NCBI RefSeq assembly: GCF_027595985.1
Contig: NC_073304.1
Location: forward strand, 218,434,000-218,497,999
DNA length: 64,000 nucleotides
Direction of reading: 5' to 3'
From: Sorex araneus
Lineage: Eukaryota; Chordata; Mammalia; Eulipotyphla; Soricidae
The notes below the pieces were generated by a model. It had not been told where the DNA came from, ran no database searches, and saw only the letters and a list, made by a program, of their open reading frames with translations. Position 1 is the stretch's first letter; each line of letters starts with the position of its first letter. A program made the position numbers and the translations under genes. Of this stretch, positions 33,529-45,417 are shown one piece after another.

Positions 33529-34320
33529 TTAGCAGCTAGGACGACAGCAAGTTGTTTTACAGCAGGTGGTCTGGCAGCAGGAGGGGCGGCAGCAGCTGGA
33601 GATATAGCAGGAGGGGCGGCAGCAGCTGGAACCACAACAGCTGGAGCTAGAACAGGAGGGGCGGCAGCAGCTGGATCCACAGCAGGAGGGGCGGCAGCAG
33701 CTGGAACTGCAACAGGAGGGGCGGTAGCAGCTGGTTACACAGCAGGAGGGGCGGCAGCAGCTGGAACCACAGCAGCTGGAGCTAGAACAGGAGGGGCGGC
33801 AGCAGCTGGATCCACAGCAGGAGGGGCGGCAGCAGCTGGAACCACAGCAGGAGGGGCGGTAGCAGCTGGTTACACAGCAGGAGGGGCGGCAACAGCTGGA
33901 ACCACAGCAGCTGGAGCTAGAATAGGAGGGGCGGCAGCAGCTGGAACCACAGTAGGAGGGGCGGCAGCAGCTGGAACCACAGCAGCTGGAGCTAGAATAG
34001 GAGGGGCGGCAGCAGCTGGAGATGCAGCAGGAGGGACGGCAGCAGCTGGAACCACAGCAGGAGGGGCGGCAGCAGCTGGAACCACAGCAGCTGGAGCTAG
34101 AACAGGAGGGACGGCAGCAGCTGGAGATGCAGTAGGAGGGGCGGCAGCAACTGGAACCACAGTAGGAGGGGCGGCAGCAGCTGGGCCTGCAGCAGCTAGA
34201 AACACAGCAACTAGAAGGACAGCAGGTGGGCTGACAGCAGCTGGGGCTGCAGCAGGTCTCCTGGGAGAGGCCTTGGCCGCAGCCCTGGCCAGAACAGACA
34301 GAGCTACAAGAGTTCACCAT
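33529..34320 (-). CDS. KRTAP4-like: KRTAP4-type ultrahigh-sulfur keratin-associated protein, 263 aa
   Basis: Starts [24 protein letters not shown], which matches the KRTAP4 N-terminus ([11 protein letters not shown]... in many mammals) better than the three genes at lower coordinates do. The body alternates CCRPS with [19 protein letters not shown] and YRPSC pentads, with an irregular repeat of three to seven pentads (for example [18 protein letters not shown]). It ends [16 protein letters not shown]. The start codon sits at the beginning of the open frame, 89-95 bp downstream of the TATA box. The 3' flank down to about 33230 is homologous to the flank of the broken copy at 18343-18534, so these two form a separate subfamily. 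Confidence 0.92.
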   Translation of the reverse strand: MVNSCSSVCSGQGCGQGLSQETCCSPSCCQPTCCPSSCCVSSCCRPSCCRPSYCGSSCCRPSYCISSCCRPSCSSSSCCGSSCCRPSCCGSSCCRPSCCISSCCRPSYSSSSCCGSSCCRPSYCGSSCCRPSYSSSSCCGSSCCRPSCCVTSCYRPSCCGSSCCRPSCCGSSCCRPSCSSSSCCGSSCCRPSCCVTSCYRPSCCSSSCCRPSCCGSSCCRPSCSSSSCCGSSCCRPSCYISSCCRPSCCQTTCCKTTCCRPSC

Positions 34321-34408
34321 GATTTTAGCGTTTAGAGGTTCTTGGGTGAATGTGAATGTCCAGGAGAGTGTGTTCCTTGACTATGAAAGTCTTCTTGCTC
34401 CAGGTTGC

Positions 34409-34415
34409 TTTTATA
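34409..34415 (-). promoter_or_regulatory. TATA box of the 263-aa KRTAP4-type gene
   Basis: TATAAAA on the minus strand following CAGCAGGG, 89-95 bp upstream of the ATG. Confidence 0.83.
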
Positions 34416-34534
34416 CCCTGCTGAGGGAGCTCTCTCCTTGTTATTGTTTACCTGAATTATTAACTAATTGTTAACTGAGGCAATTATATTTTCCAAGGTG
34501 GATGAAAAATGTTTTCTTTTCCTGAGGAGTTAGA

Positions 34535-37020
34535 GTTTGTCTCTTTCATTGTATATATCATCTTTGTTCAAAGACAGGTGAAATATTGTAAGCTGAGTCC
34601 TGGTTCTCACTCTCTCTGATCATTCTCCCTCAATATCTCCTGCTCTTACACCCTTGTAGACATCATCAATGTTTACAGATAATGTAGTTCCTTTCATGGA
34701 GCAGCTTTCCTGTGCAATTTGACATAGAATAGTATAATTTCTCTCTTCTCCCCCTGTGGTCTTACCATACCCACATTCCTCAGTGTGGTCATGTGTCCTA
34801 TTGGGCACAAGGAAATGCCAGAAAGATGGAATCTTAGCATGGTAAGGCAGTGTCAAATCCTCCAGTGTGTAATTTAGAGCAAAAATGGTCAGTGGGCATA
34901 GAGAAAAGGATCCTCAGTACAACGAGATCATGTTCTCTCATGTCTTAGACTTGAAGTACTGGCTGACTTCCAATTTCTAAAACATTTATCTGGACTCACC
35001 ATAGCTCTTAAGGAATCTCTACGAGAATTGATAACAGCACTTATGTTACTGAAAATGCTCATGTATTATGTAAAATAGAATGTACAGTGGAACCTTAATT
35101 TTGTAAAAATATATAAATAGACAGAATATTTTATTAATATTAATAGAAATTATCTCTAATGGGTTTATAGAAACTCCTTTCTTTTTAATACCTTATCACA
35201 TTCCTTTTTTTAATGACTTTTTTTTATTCTTGTAAACAGATAAGCACTGAAAGGAACTATCATCATGCTATTTAGGGATCTCCAGTTTCTGGGCTAGAGA
35301 GATAATACAACAGCTAGGGCTCTTGCCTTGCACATAATTGATCCAGGTTTGATTCCCCAAGTACTTCCAGGAATGATCTCTAATTACAGAGTCAGGAATA
35401 AGCCATGAGAACTGCTATGCTAAGCTATGCTTCCCCCACTTACCCCCAAAAGAAAATAAATCTCCATTCACTATGGCTGGAAGTTAGAAAGGTCACAGGT
35501 CACTATAACGCTCGGTTCATAGTATCAGTTCAGCTGTGCAGTTGTCAAGAACTGGAAGATCTACTAGTAAAAGCTATTTCTCTGAGCCACCTGAGTGCTC
35601 TCCTCAATGCCACATGATCCTGCAAGAAAACTGGAAACCAAGAACATTAGAAACGGCTGCAGGCTACTGATTGAGGACAATGCCTAATATTTACACTGAT
35701 TACTTGGTAACTGAATCACGGGTTTAAATATTTTGAATCTTACTCTTTCTTGAGTGCTGATCCAAGAAACCCAGTTGACTCAGAGCCCAGGGCTGCCTGT
35801 TGCTATGTTTCACAAGAGAACTTTCTCCAAACACAATAGAAAGCTAGCAAGCCTGCAAAGCAAGAGGCCACTTGCTCCTGCACTTTGAGAGTCCTTGGGC
35901 ATAGTCTTTGAATTGGTCTTCCAAGACTCTCATTCCCAGGAGGTCTGAAATCAGAAGATCTGGTGTGGCTCCTAGACCTCATTGCTTCATGCTTTATATT
36001 TATGATAATGTATCTGAGGCACAGCAGGAGTTTCAAATCCCAGCATGAGATGCCCAAAGTGGAAGGTGGAACAGCAGTTTCAGGGAAACTTAAAGCCCGA
36101 AGAAAGGCACATGTGCAAATGGCAGCGATGAAGCAGGTGTGAGTGGATGGTGGGTGGGTGCTGGGACAATCAATTCAAGTAGGTAATGGACACGATTAAA
36201 AACATTTAAATGGGGAAAAAAACAAAAATCAAGAAATAAAAAAACATTTAAATGAAATTTTAATTCAGAAAAATATCACTAAAACAGCCCAATATATTTT
36301 CTTTTTATCATAGTAAACAAAAACATTAAGCAAGCTTGTGTGGTGATTTGTAGAAACTAGGTTTCTAAATGTATGGTAGAAGTTTCAATTGACACTATTT
36401 GGGCATGAGTTGGCAATACCTACTATAATTATAAGATTACTTAGTGACCCAAATAAAAACTTGTTTTAAAATTCTAAAGAATAGCTTTTCTTAAACAAAA
36501 AATAGCTCTTCTTATCTTCCATTGCAGAAATTTCTCCTCTCTTGGTCTCAAAATAATGAAAACCCCCAAATCTCTGTCTGTCACTCCTTTATATATACTC
36601 TATTTACTTACAGTCTGTATGATTTCATCTACCCACATAATGACCAAAAATATCACGTTTTTTACCCCCATTCCTAACTCTTCCACTGAGTATCTTCCTA
36701 CTTGGTGTCTTTCCTTTGGGAGATTAATAGTCAAGTATTCAAGTCCACGATGACATGAACTTTTGCTCTCCCTCTTCCCCAAAACTATTTCTTCTTCACC
36801 TTCTAGTATCATTGAGTAGCACTATCATAGGCTCAGTCGCTTAAAATTCTAGACTCATGATTAATCCTTTCATTCACTGTTTATATCTAAACCATCTCTA
36901 AGTCTCTATCTTCAGAGTATTTCCCCTTACATTCACTTCTCTCCACCTCCATTGCCATTATCTTTGTCCCAAGCCATTATATTTTCTCACTTTTATTAAC
37001 ACAATCATACCTTATTTCGT
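34535..37020. other. Intergenic between the 263-aa gene and the next retroposons
   Basis: Apart from a type B SINE at 35290 I see no gene or repeat. Open frames here lack codon structure or homology I can recognise. Confidence 0.5.
35290..35452 (+). mobile_element. Type B SINE
   Basis: 'gggctagagagataatacaacagctagggctcttgccttgca' to 'agtcaggaataagccatgaga'. Confidence 0.65.
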
Positions 37021-37021
37021 T

Positions 37022-37190
37022 TTGTTCCTGGGTCACACCTGGAGATGCTCAGGGCTTACTTGTGGCTTACTTACAGAGATTATTCCTGGTGGGAACCAGG
37101 GGACCATAATGGATGTTGGGGATCAAACCCAGGTTGACCAACTGCAAGGCAAGTATACTACCCACTCTGCTATCTCTCTGACCACAAACA
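37022..37190 (-). mobile_element. Type B SINE
   Basis: Reverse-oriented: 'gggtcacacctggagatgctcagggc' to 'ctctgctatctctctgacc'. Confidence 0.75.
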
Positions 37191-37339
37191 ATGGCAGCTT
37201 TTAACTATTGTCTCCACTTTCTTTTTGTTCATCTACACTTTTTTTGTTTCAGGCAATAGTTGTAGCTATATTTTTAAAAACATAGGTTTTAAAATGCTGT
37301 TCTTATACTTAAAATGTTTAATTGCTTTATTTTTAAAAA

Positions 37340-37955
37340 TATTTTATTGAATCAAGTGAGATACAGCTACAAAGCTTTCATGTTTGAGATTCAGCCATAC
37401 TATGATCGAACACCCATCCTCCACCAGTGCATATTTCCACCACCAATGGTGGTGGTGGTGGGGGATACTGGGGAGCATCCCCTCCCCATCCCACTCCTCA
37501 CCCAATATTGTGTCTCTACTTTTGGACATTATGTTTTGTTTTGTTTTTTTAATTTTCCCACCACCATTCAAGCCTGCCTGTCAGGGGCAAACCTAGATAA
37601 TTTATTTTCCACTGTTCATTTTGAACATCATGAGAGTTCATGCTGCCACAAAGCAGCCACTCACTTCTGTGATCCTATGGTGTAGATTGTTGGGTTCCTG
37701 AGACATCTCTGTAGGGCACTCATCATTTTGGTATTCAATTGGAAGTTTCTGGACCAGGGCTGTTGGTGCGCCAAGATGGCGCCCAGTGGAAGCTTGTGGG
37801 AATGATAGCTAAGCCACAGAATGAGTGGAGAGCTGGGGTGGAACTGCCTGGCACCTCTGCCACCATGTGGCCTGGAGATTTAGTCCTGGTACCTGCATAC
37901 CTGGGCGTTGCTGTGGAAGCTCTTGGCCGCTGGGGTTCCATCTGGAGCAGGCATT
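37340..37955 (-). mobile_element. Retroposon of the same or a related family
   Basis: Minus-oriented. The A-rich 3' end abuts 37340, the body contains 'ctttgtagctgtatctcac', and the GC-rich 5' end includes 'gggcgccatcttgg' on the minus strand. Imperfect flanking duplication: aattgctttattttt against aactgatttattttt. Confidence 0.6.
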
Positions 37956-38299
37956 AACTGATTTATTTTTTTAACTTGGGAAAACAATCTTTTTCTTAAA
38001 CTATAATGCCCTTCCTGAGCGATCTCCAATATCTCTTCAGGCTCATTCCCTAGAAACCTCACACTCATCCCCGATCCAGCAAGCACTGTCCCTCAAAACT
38101 TGACAAGATCTTTTCATTTTGTTTCCTTTGTCTGCAAGGCTTGATTTTCAGATTATGATCTCCAGTTTCTCAACATCAGTCAAGTTTCCCACTCAAGCCA
38201 TTATACCCTAATATAAACCATACCCCAATCTCCCATTCTTAAGAACCTTGAAGTACCTCCCATCAAGCTCTACTCTTTGTTAATTGTCTGCCTAGCACT

Positions 38300-39055
38300 T
38301 TTTTTTATTGAATAACCATGAGATACAGTTACAAAGCTTTCATGATTGAGTTTCAGTCATACAATGATCAAACACCCATCCCTTCACCAATGCACATTTT
38401 CTCCCACCAAAATCCTCTCTGTATCCCACCCCCTGCCCATCCCAACCCTTCCCTTGCCTGTGTGGAAGATAATTTCCATAATACTCTCTCTCTACTTTTA
38501 TTACATTCACTAGTTTGACAACAGTCCCACTATTATTATTTGGAATTTTCCTGCCACCACTCAAACCTGCCGAAATGGCAATGCTAGACAATTCATTTTG
38601 TATTGCTTGCTATGAATACCATAAGATGTCCTGTGGCTACAAGATCAGCTGCTCGCTCCTGTAATTCTAAAATTTTAGATAATTAGTGCCTGGAGAGATC
38701 TTTGCAGTGAGATGCTTGGTCCCGAGATTGTTTTGTGTGTCTCTGGATTGTGACTGTTAAGGAGTATAAGTAGTAGCCAGAAGCAGTTGTGGCATCATCT
38801 CAAGGTCCCATCGGGGTGGAGGGATGGGAAGGGTCGGCCCATCCCCCATTCTGTGAAGCCTGGCGCTTGCTGTTTCTGCTACTGAGTACCTGGGCTTCTC
38901 ACTGGGTTCTGAAAGATGGCGGCCGCTGAGATTCCTAGGGAGCAGGCAGAGGGACAGCACCTGCTCCCGTCTGGAGTAGCTCGGTGAAACGGACCTATTG
39001 CAAAGTCCGGAGGCATCTCTGCAGTGAGCTGCTCGGTACCAAGATTCTCTTATGT
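38300..39055 (-). mobile_element. Retroposon of a related family (about 760 bp)
   Basis: Minus-oriented with the A-run at its low-coordinate end. The 5' part contains GCGGCCGCCATCTTTC, a YY1-type GCCATCTT site. Approximate duplication: tgcctagcac (38290s) against tgcctagtac (about 39055). Confidence 0.6.
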
Positions 39056-39189
39056 GCCTAGTACATTTTCTCACCTTCTTTATCCTTGTGCTAATCTTCC
39101 ATGTTGTTGTTAAAGAATGCAATCTCTTGGTTGATATGTATGTGCAGAGGTTCGAATAACTCATGGTATTTTGGAGGCAGAATATTTGT

Positions 39190-39352
39190 TGAGGGGCCAG
39201 AAAGATAGTAAAATGGGTAGGTCACTTGCTTAGCATTTGGTCAGGCCAAGCATGGTTAGATGGCTGGAACCCCTAGAGTTACCGAAGTTCCCCAATAGTG
39301 ATCCCTGAAAGCAGAGCCAAGATAAGCTCTCTGCTTTGCACTGTGGCCCTCC
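39190..39352 (+). mobile_element. Type B SINE, diverged
   Basis: 'gaggggccagaaagatagtaaaatgggtaggtcacttgc' head and a 'gatccctgaaagcagagccaag' body. Confidence 0.55.
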
Positions 39353-39609
39353 AAAAGAAGAATGTTTGTTGAATGAACAAATAAAAAGCATACCACATTG
39401 TTCCACAGAAAGTAATATAATATTTATTAACGTATTGAAAGCTAGACATATTTATGAAAACATGGGAAAGTCAGAAATGACAGCCACAATCTCATTTAAG
39501 AAAGAAAAGAAAGTCATAAGTTTTACTTTTAAGTTTATATAATTTTTGAATATTGTGATTATTGGAAATAAATTTTTTCAGTAATTTTAAAATAATTTTT
39601 TTGCATTTT

Positions 39610-39975
39610 CTTTCTCTTTTTTTAATTGAATCACCATGAAATACACAGTTATAAGGTTGTTTATGGTTTGGTTTCAGTCATACAATGATCCAATACTGTC
39701 CATTCACCAGTGTACATTTCCCATCACCAATGTCCCAGTTTCCCCTCCCATGTCCCCCCACCTCACCCCAGCCTGCCTCTATGGCTGGCACTCACTTCAC
39801 TCTGTCTGTCTCTGTCTATCTCTCTGTCTCTCTATCTCTCTCTGTCTCTCTGTCTCTGTCTCTGTCTGTCTCTGTCTCTCTCTCTCTGTTCTGGGCATTA
39901 TGATTTGCAATACAGGTACTTACAGGTTATTATGTATATCCCTTTACCTACTTTCATCTCTAAGCTCTTATCCAG
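39610..39975 (-). mobile_element. LINE-1-type 3' tail fragment with TCTG/TCTC repeat
   Basis: Begins 'tttaattgaatcaccatgaaatacacagttataa' and continues 'ccattcaccagtgtacatttcccatcacc', the reverse complement of the tail seen in the other copies. A (TCTG/TCTC)n tract lies at about 39796-39890. Confidence 0.6.
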
Positions 39976-39999
39976 AGTGATCATTTCCAACTAGCAATA

Positions 40000-42690
40000 A
40001 AATAATTTTTTTTAAATGAAAGGATTCCCTTAACCTAAGAACAGATGTCATGAACTATCGTTTCATGAAAGGCCGTTCTGAGCACATTTTGTGAGTCACT
40101 GCCAGGCTTGGACAGAGGATTACAGTGAATGGCTACTAAGATGTTTCCAAAACTGTTTAGCATGGCATCAACCAACACCCTTTACACATCTACTTTACCG
40201 GCCCTATTTCTGGTTTCCTCCTTCCCGTTTGTCTCCTTGCTAGAAGTCTAAGCAGAGTTTTCCAGAGTTTGTCTTTTGCACGTCTATCTTATTCCCTTGA
40301 AAACCTAGTCTTTATTTTCTAGCTAGCAAAAACCTAGCTGAATGTCTCTCTGTGATAGCCTGTCTTATAGTTTCAGTAGCTCTTTGGTGTTATTTCCTTG
40401 ATATTCCCACAAAACTCAATCCATTTTGGTGATGGAGCTGCATTTTATTTTTCTTTAAATCCCCATTTTTATTAGCAAGGTCCTTGATAACAGCAGGCAT
40501 TTAATAAAATTTTCAAAAAACATTGAATTTTTAGAGGTGTCTTTAATAGGATAAATTCCAAGTTGTAAAATATCTCAGTAGAAGTAGAATAGTGGTTTCT
40601 CATGAAAAAGAACAAAGCAGGGACAAAGAGATAGTTCATGTGGCAGAGCACATGCCTAGCATGCACAAGACCCAGAGTTTGCTCCCTGGTAGCTCATGGC
40701 TCCCCTACTACAGTTGGAAGTAACTCTAGATTCTCAAGCATCACCAGATATGGTTCCTAATTTAAAAAGATTTTTTAATATAAGCTAAATTATTCAAATT
40801 TGAATGTCAAGCACCTTTTCGAATAATGCCAGTTAGCATCTTTCTCATACATTTAGTGCATAATTAAGAATTATCTCTGAAACATGTTTCTAAGTGATAG
40901 ATTCAAGGCTTCGGTGCAGAGTTGTATGATTCACTTGCAATTAGTGCTAAGTAGGTCTACCTTAAGCTAAATATATCTCCTGTAATTATAATTATCTCCT
41001 CCATTTGCCTTGCAGGCAACCATTTTATGGAAGATGCCCAATTTCATATTAGTATGAGCTGAAAAAAAATTAGCCTGCACATGTCCCAGATAGGATGTGT
41101 TCAAATTAAGGATATTTTATTGTGTGAATATCATAGCAAGAGATTTAAAGGGTGTAGGAGGCACTTAGAACATTGTCCTAATCCTTCAGGTAATGTGTCA
41201 ACTGAATGATGGATTGGTGCCCAATGCATAACACTCCCAAGAATGTGCAATGCCCTGAGAGCAGAATTAGTCTCCTGAGAGTGAAAGCGAGTCACTAATC
41301 CCACAGTTTTCCTTCTTCAGAATGTATAGGATCATGTAGGGGCTGGGATGGGGCTTAACAGAGCCCCAAGTGACTCATAACTAGAATCACAAGCAGTAGA
41401 ACCATGTTCGCAGACAAGCTCTATATTGTTCATAAATCTGAGATCTTTGTTGAATTTTATAAAATTTTAAAGGAGACCCATGGAGTTTTAGGGTCTCATT
41501 CATTCATCTATTCAACAAATTCATTCAACTCATTCATCTATTCAACAAACAAGTGTTGAGAACACCCCTCCACAGACCCTATTCTGTCCTGGGAGCTATG
41601 ATAAACATCTTCTACTTATACTCTAGGACTTAGAGGTCATTGCTTCCTCCAGCAAATCCTTTCTCTATCTCCTTCCAAATCACACCTCCTTTAGGCTACC
41701 ATCTTCCAATATCTTTCAACTCATATTCCTTATGAGTTTTACTTCAATTATCATTTTTTCTGAGTTCTAAAGATAGGCACTTTCCAAATAGACTACTTAC
41801 ATTCAAGTGTTGTTTTTATGAAGGGGGTCTCCCAAGCAGTTCTAGGGGGGCCAAGATCCCCCTCCTGGCGGTACTTAGTCAATGAGACTAGATGATTCAA
41901 TGCTAGACCCAGAAGAAATGTGATCCTTCTAAGGCCCATGCTAGTGGAGGTCACCAGACCCATTCTGTGGTGTTTGAGAGCCACTAGGTCTTACCTGGAG
42001 GTGTTCAAAGGGCCCTGATATGCAGAAATCAAATTTGGGTCTCTGCACATGTAAGGTATGTACCCCTGACTGCTGAGATATATCCATGGCCTTGGGGCTG
42101 CTTTATCATCCCATAACCAGTTCAGTCTGTCGTCAAAAGCTGCTTGATAGAAATGTTTGTTCAATAATATCATATTACCACCCCAGTTTCTGAAGTGCAT
42201 TTTTCATCTTGTGCTATTCATTTTCATTTTTTTCTGTTAAAAGCTAAGACGGTAAACTCTATGGTCTGTGATATAATAGAATATGGCAGAAATGCTTCCT
42301 ACAACATTTGAAGAAAATTTTCCTTTCTACGATGCTTAATAACTCTAATTTTTCTTTACAAATCAATTTTTGTGTTTCCTCTTTGTGTGTATTATCTAAT
42401 TTTTAAGACTTTAGTTCCTTACTGTATTTGGCTGTCATTGAGATGGCCAAAGAGCATTTGTTAGTAGGTATCTATATGCCCCTTCTTCAACCATGGCTCG
42501 GTCAGGCCTGAATTGTAAATCTCAGGAAGTTAGGAGACTGACTTAAGTGGAATAACCAAATTCCTCTTTGATATGAAGAAACAAAGGCTCCACTATGAGT
42601 AACTCTTGAAGAATGAGAGAGGAAATGGCTCTACATGAAGGCTGACAATGAGTGAGCAGGTAATATGAATCCCAAACAATGTATTTCAAC
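40000..42690. other. Intergenic, mostly unique-looking
   Basis: Weak type B-like remnants at about 40625-40770 (+) and 41985-42095 (-). A duplicated 'cattcatctattcaacaaa' pair is near 41501-41550. No gene. Confidence 0.45.
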
Positions 42691-42699
42691 CTATCCTTT

Positions 42700-42904
42700 A
42701 TGTCTTTAGTGCCTCCATTTAGGATACATAAAACCTTCTCAAACTTAATAATGAAAGCAACCCAATTAAATATAGACAAAATATTCAAATACACATGTAT
42801 GCAAAGGTGATAGAAACAGCATATAAGCCCTTAAAAGATGTCCTATGATTACCCGATTAAAAACATATAAAGCAAAACCACAATATGTTACTTTATATTT
42901 CCAC
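42700..42904 (+). mobile_element. LINE-1 fragment, left part
   Basis: Contains 'attaaaaacatataaagcaaaaccacaatatgttac', a plus-strand LINE-1 3' region. It continues at 43469 after the composite insertion. Confidence 0.5.
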
Positions 42905-42905
42905 T

Positions 42906-43457
42906 CATGGCTGCTTCTCCCAGAAAGGAGCATGAAATGAGGCCCCCATAACCATGCCACCAGACTCCGCACCAAGGGTGCCTCAGAGGGGGGAGAGTGA
43001 GAGCTCTCCCTGCCTCAAGGGACCCAGCCCCTGCAGCCGACCTCCACTACCCCCCGCCACCATGCTCCAGGCCACTTTCCACATGCTAGGGCCAAGACTC
43101 ACACATGAGTGAACATATTCCTGGACTGCTCGGCCACTTCACAGCTGCACGACACATCATCATAAAGGGAAATATATATATATATACATATATATATATA
43201 ATAGAGAGCCCTGCAAGCTACTGAGAGTATCCCACCCTCCTGGAAGAGCCTGGCAAGCTCCGCATGGCGTACTCGATATGCCAAATACAGTAACAATAAC
43301 AGTCTCATTTCCTTGACCCTGAAAAGAGCCTCCAATCATTGGGAAAGATAAGTAAGGAGAGGCTGCAAAATCTCAGGACTGGGATGAATGGAGATGTTAC
43401 TGGCACCCACTCAAATAAATCAATGAACAACAGGATGACAGTGATACAGTGACAGTG
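42906..43457 (+). mobile_element. Composite retroposon (552 bp): unknown head plus type A SINE body
   Basis: Flanked by an exact 11-bp duplication, atatttccact, at 42895-42905 and 43458-43468. The head (42906-43165) contains 'gacctccactaccccccgccacc' and 'ccaggccactttcc'. A (TA)n tract lies at 43171-43201, and from about 43205 it is a type A SINE body ending 'gtgatacagtgacagtg'. A relative of similar length is at about 31457-32005. Confidence 0.75.
43171..43201. repeat. (TA)n microsatellite inside the composite retroposon
   Basis: TA run marking the head-to-SINE-body transition. Confidence 0.85.
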
Positions 43458-43468
43458 ATATTTCCACT

Positions 43469-43965
43469 AGGATGACCATAACTGAGACAGCTAATGACAA
43501 AAAAAAAGAAAGGAAATTCTAATTTCAAGCGTATTTTCCTCCTATATTCATAGAAGCATTATTGTCAACAGACAAAAGAAATGCTCATCAACAGATGACT
43601 GGATAAAGAGCATGTGGTACATATACTCAACAGAATACTGCTCTATTACTTAAAACAATTAACTTGCACCTTTGGGCACAAAATGTATACATTAAGATGA
43701 CTGTGGTACGTGGAATAAAAAAGAAAGTGAAATATATGTTCATTCATATGTGGAATATGGATAACTAAAACAAACAGACTAGAAAAGAGCAACTAAGGTA
43801 ATTAATTTGATGAAAACTGCAGTGGTTACCAGAGGGAAATTGGAGGTAGAGGAGGAATAAGATAAAGGGTTCATTTTGGTGTGTTCTAAATTTATGGGAA
43901 TATGAAACTCAAACCCTGAAATTTCATAATATTCTAAGCCCATAATCAATAAAAAGTCATCAGAA
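43469..43965 (+). mobile_element. LINE-1 3' fragment, right part
   Basis: Contains 'attcatagaagcattattgtcaac', 'ggataaagagcatgtggtacatatac' and 'cagaatactgctctattac', LINE-1 3' hallmarks on the plus strand. Confidence 0.65.
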
Positions 43966-43969
43966 GTTA

Positions 43970-45160
43970 GCACTTTTAGTATCAATTTCCTAGGTCTGAC
44001 CCATCAGCAACCTGGCCTATTAATCATTCCTAGTAGCTTTCTGTAACATGCCTCCAACTTGCCATGCATGATAATTCTGCTTACTACACTGCTATCCATT
44101 TATTTTCTCAAGTCTTTCTGTAATTGTGATCATTGCTTACGCGGATTTTATGCCCTTATTTGAGGAGCCTATAATGTTTTCTTAGTCCTCCTTTGAATGA
44201 GTAACTTATTCCATAACCTTTTCTTTTTCTCCTACTTAGGTGTCTTCTTTCCATGTTAAAGTTGGAGCAGGCAGGCCAGGCGAGGTCATGCAGTCTAAAA
44301 GACTACAGACATTAGGCTGATTAACTGACCTGCTGAGATACACAAGAGCTAAGAATATCTGGAGTGTGCAGGCTCAGCACACAGCTTTCCTGCACAACCT
44401 CAGTCATCCAACCCCCATGACTCATCCTTGCCCACCACCCAAACCCTTTGCCAACTCCCACCCGGGACTTCGCTTGTTTGTATGCACGTGCCCCACGTCT
44501 GACTCACAGCATCCTCATCTGCGTGTGGCTTTTCTGAGTGTAGCATCATTGACATGAAGGAGGTCAGGGAGAGGGCAGCAAAGTTTAGGCTCTGACACAT
44601 TTGCTAAAGGACAACCAATATTTAGACTCAGAGCTTGCCATCACAACAATGTGAACAGTCTCCTGCTTTTCTCTTTATCTTAAGGGTTGCATGCTGTACA
44701 TTTACTAACTTAATTCATCCTGTTCATAAAAATTTTTTGATATTTTCTTCTGTGAGATAGATAAACCCACGTCCTGTTTGATATTCCCTCCCAACAGAAC
44801 TTAACACCTGAAACCATCTTCCTTTCCCAAAAACTGAGCCACTAGCTCCTATGGAAAGAAAATATGCCTCACATACTTTGAAGTGATTCCCAAGAATCCA
44901 AAAAAGAGTAATGGTGCAATGAAAATGCCAGGTGATTGAGCTCAACTTTGGATGAATAAGAAAACTGTTATTTGTTAATAGGTGGTTAATCCTCTTAAAA
45001 ATTCTTAAAAACAATCTTTTCTAAAATATAGGCATTAAACCATACATGAAGAATATGCTGTCTTATCTATCCACAGCAGTCCAAACCTTTCTTTAACTTG
45101 AGAAAAATAATTCTAGGAACCAACCATTCAATAGACAGATACAAGAATTTCTGCTGTTGA
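43970..45160. other. Intergenic 3' of the 523-aa gene
   Basis: No repeat recognised. C-rich 'cccaccacccaaacccttt' near 44430. No coding signal I trust. Confidence 0.45.
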
Positions 45161-45166
45161 AATGTG

Positions 45167-45172
45167 TTTATT
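45167..45172 (-). terminator. poly(A) signal AATAAA of the 523-aa gene
   Basis: AATAAA on the minus strand about 245 nt past the stop. Confidence 0.65.
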
Positions 45173-45417
45173 GAGAAAGAGGTAAAGGCAAAGGCCAGCA
45201 TAACTAGCAGAGAGGATCCAACGTAATCATCATCTGAAGTTGGATTTCAAAGGAAGGCAAGAGGGTCCTTCATGTAGCTGGATCCTTGGCACCAACCACT
45301 GAGTGTTATCACAGCATAAAAAGTTGATCATCAACTACAACTTGAGAAATGGAAATGGATGACACTGTCACACTGATGTGAGAGTGACTGCTTCATGGAG
45401 GAGAATCACATAGAGGC

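Noticed and set aside
33460-34335. 291-aa Ala/Gly/Thr-rich plus-strand open frame
   Set aside because: Antisense shadow of the 263-aa KRTAP4-type gene.
37435-37465. GGT-rich 'atggtggtggtggtggggg' as a possible regulatory or G-quadruplex element
   Set aside because: Falls within the C/G-rich part of a retroposon tail and is not conserved in position near any gene.
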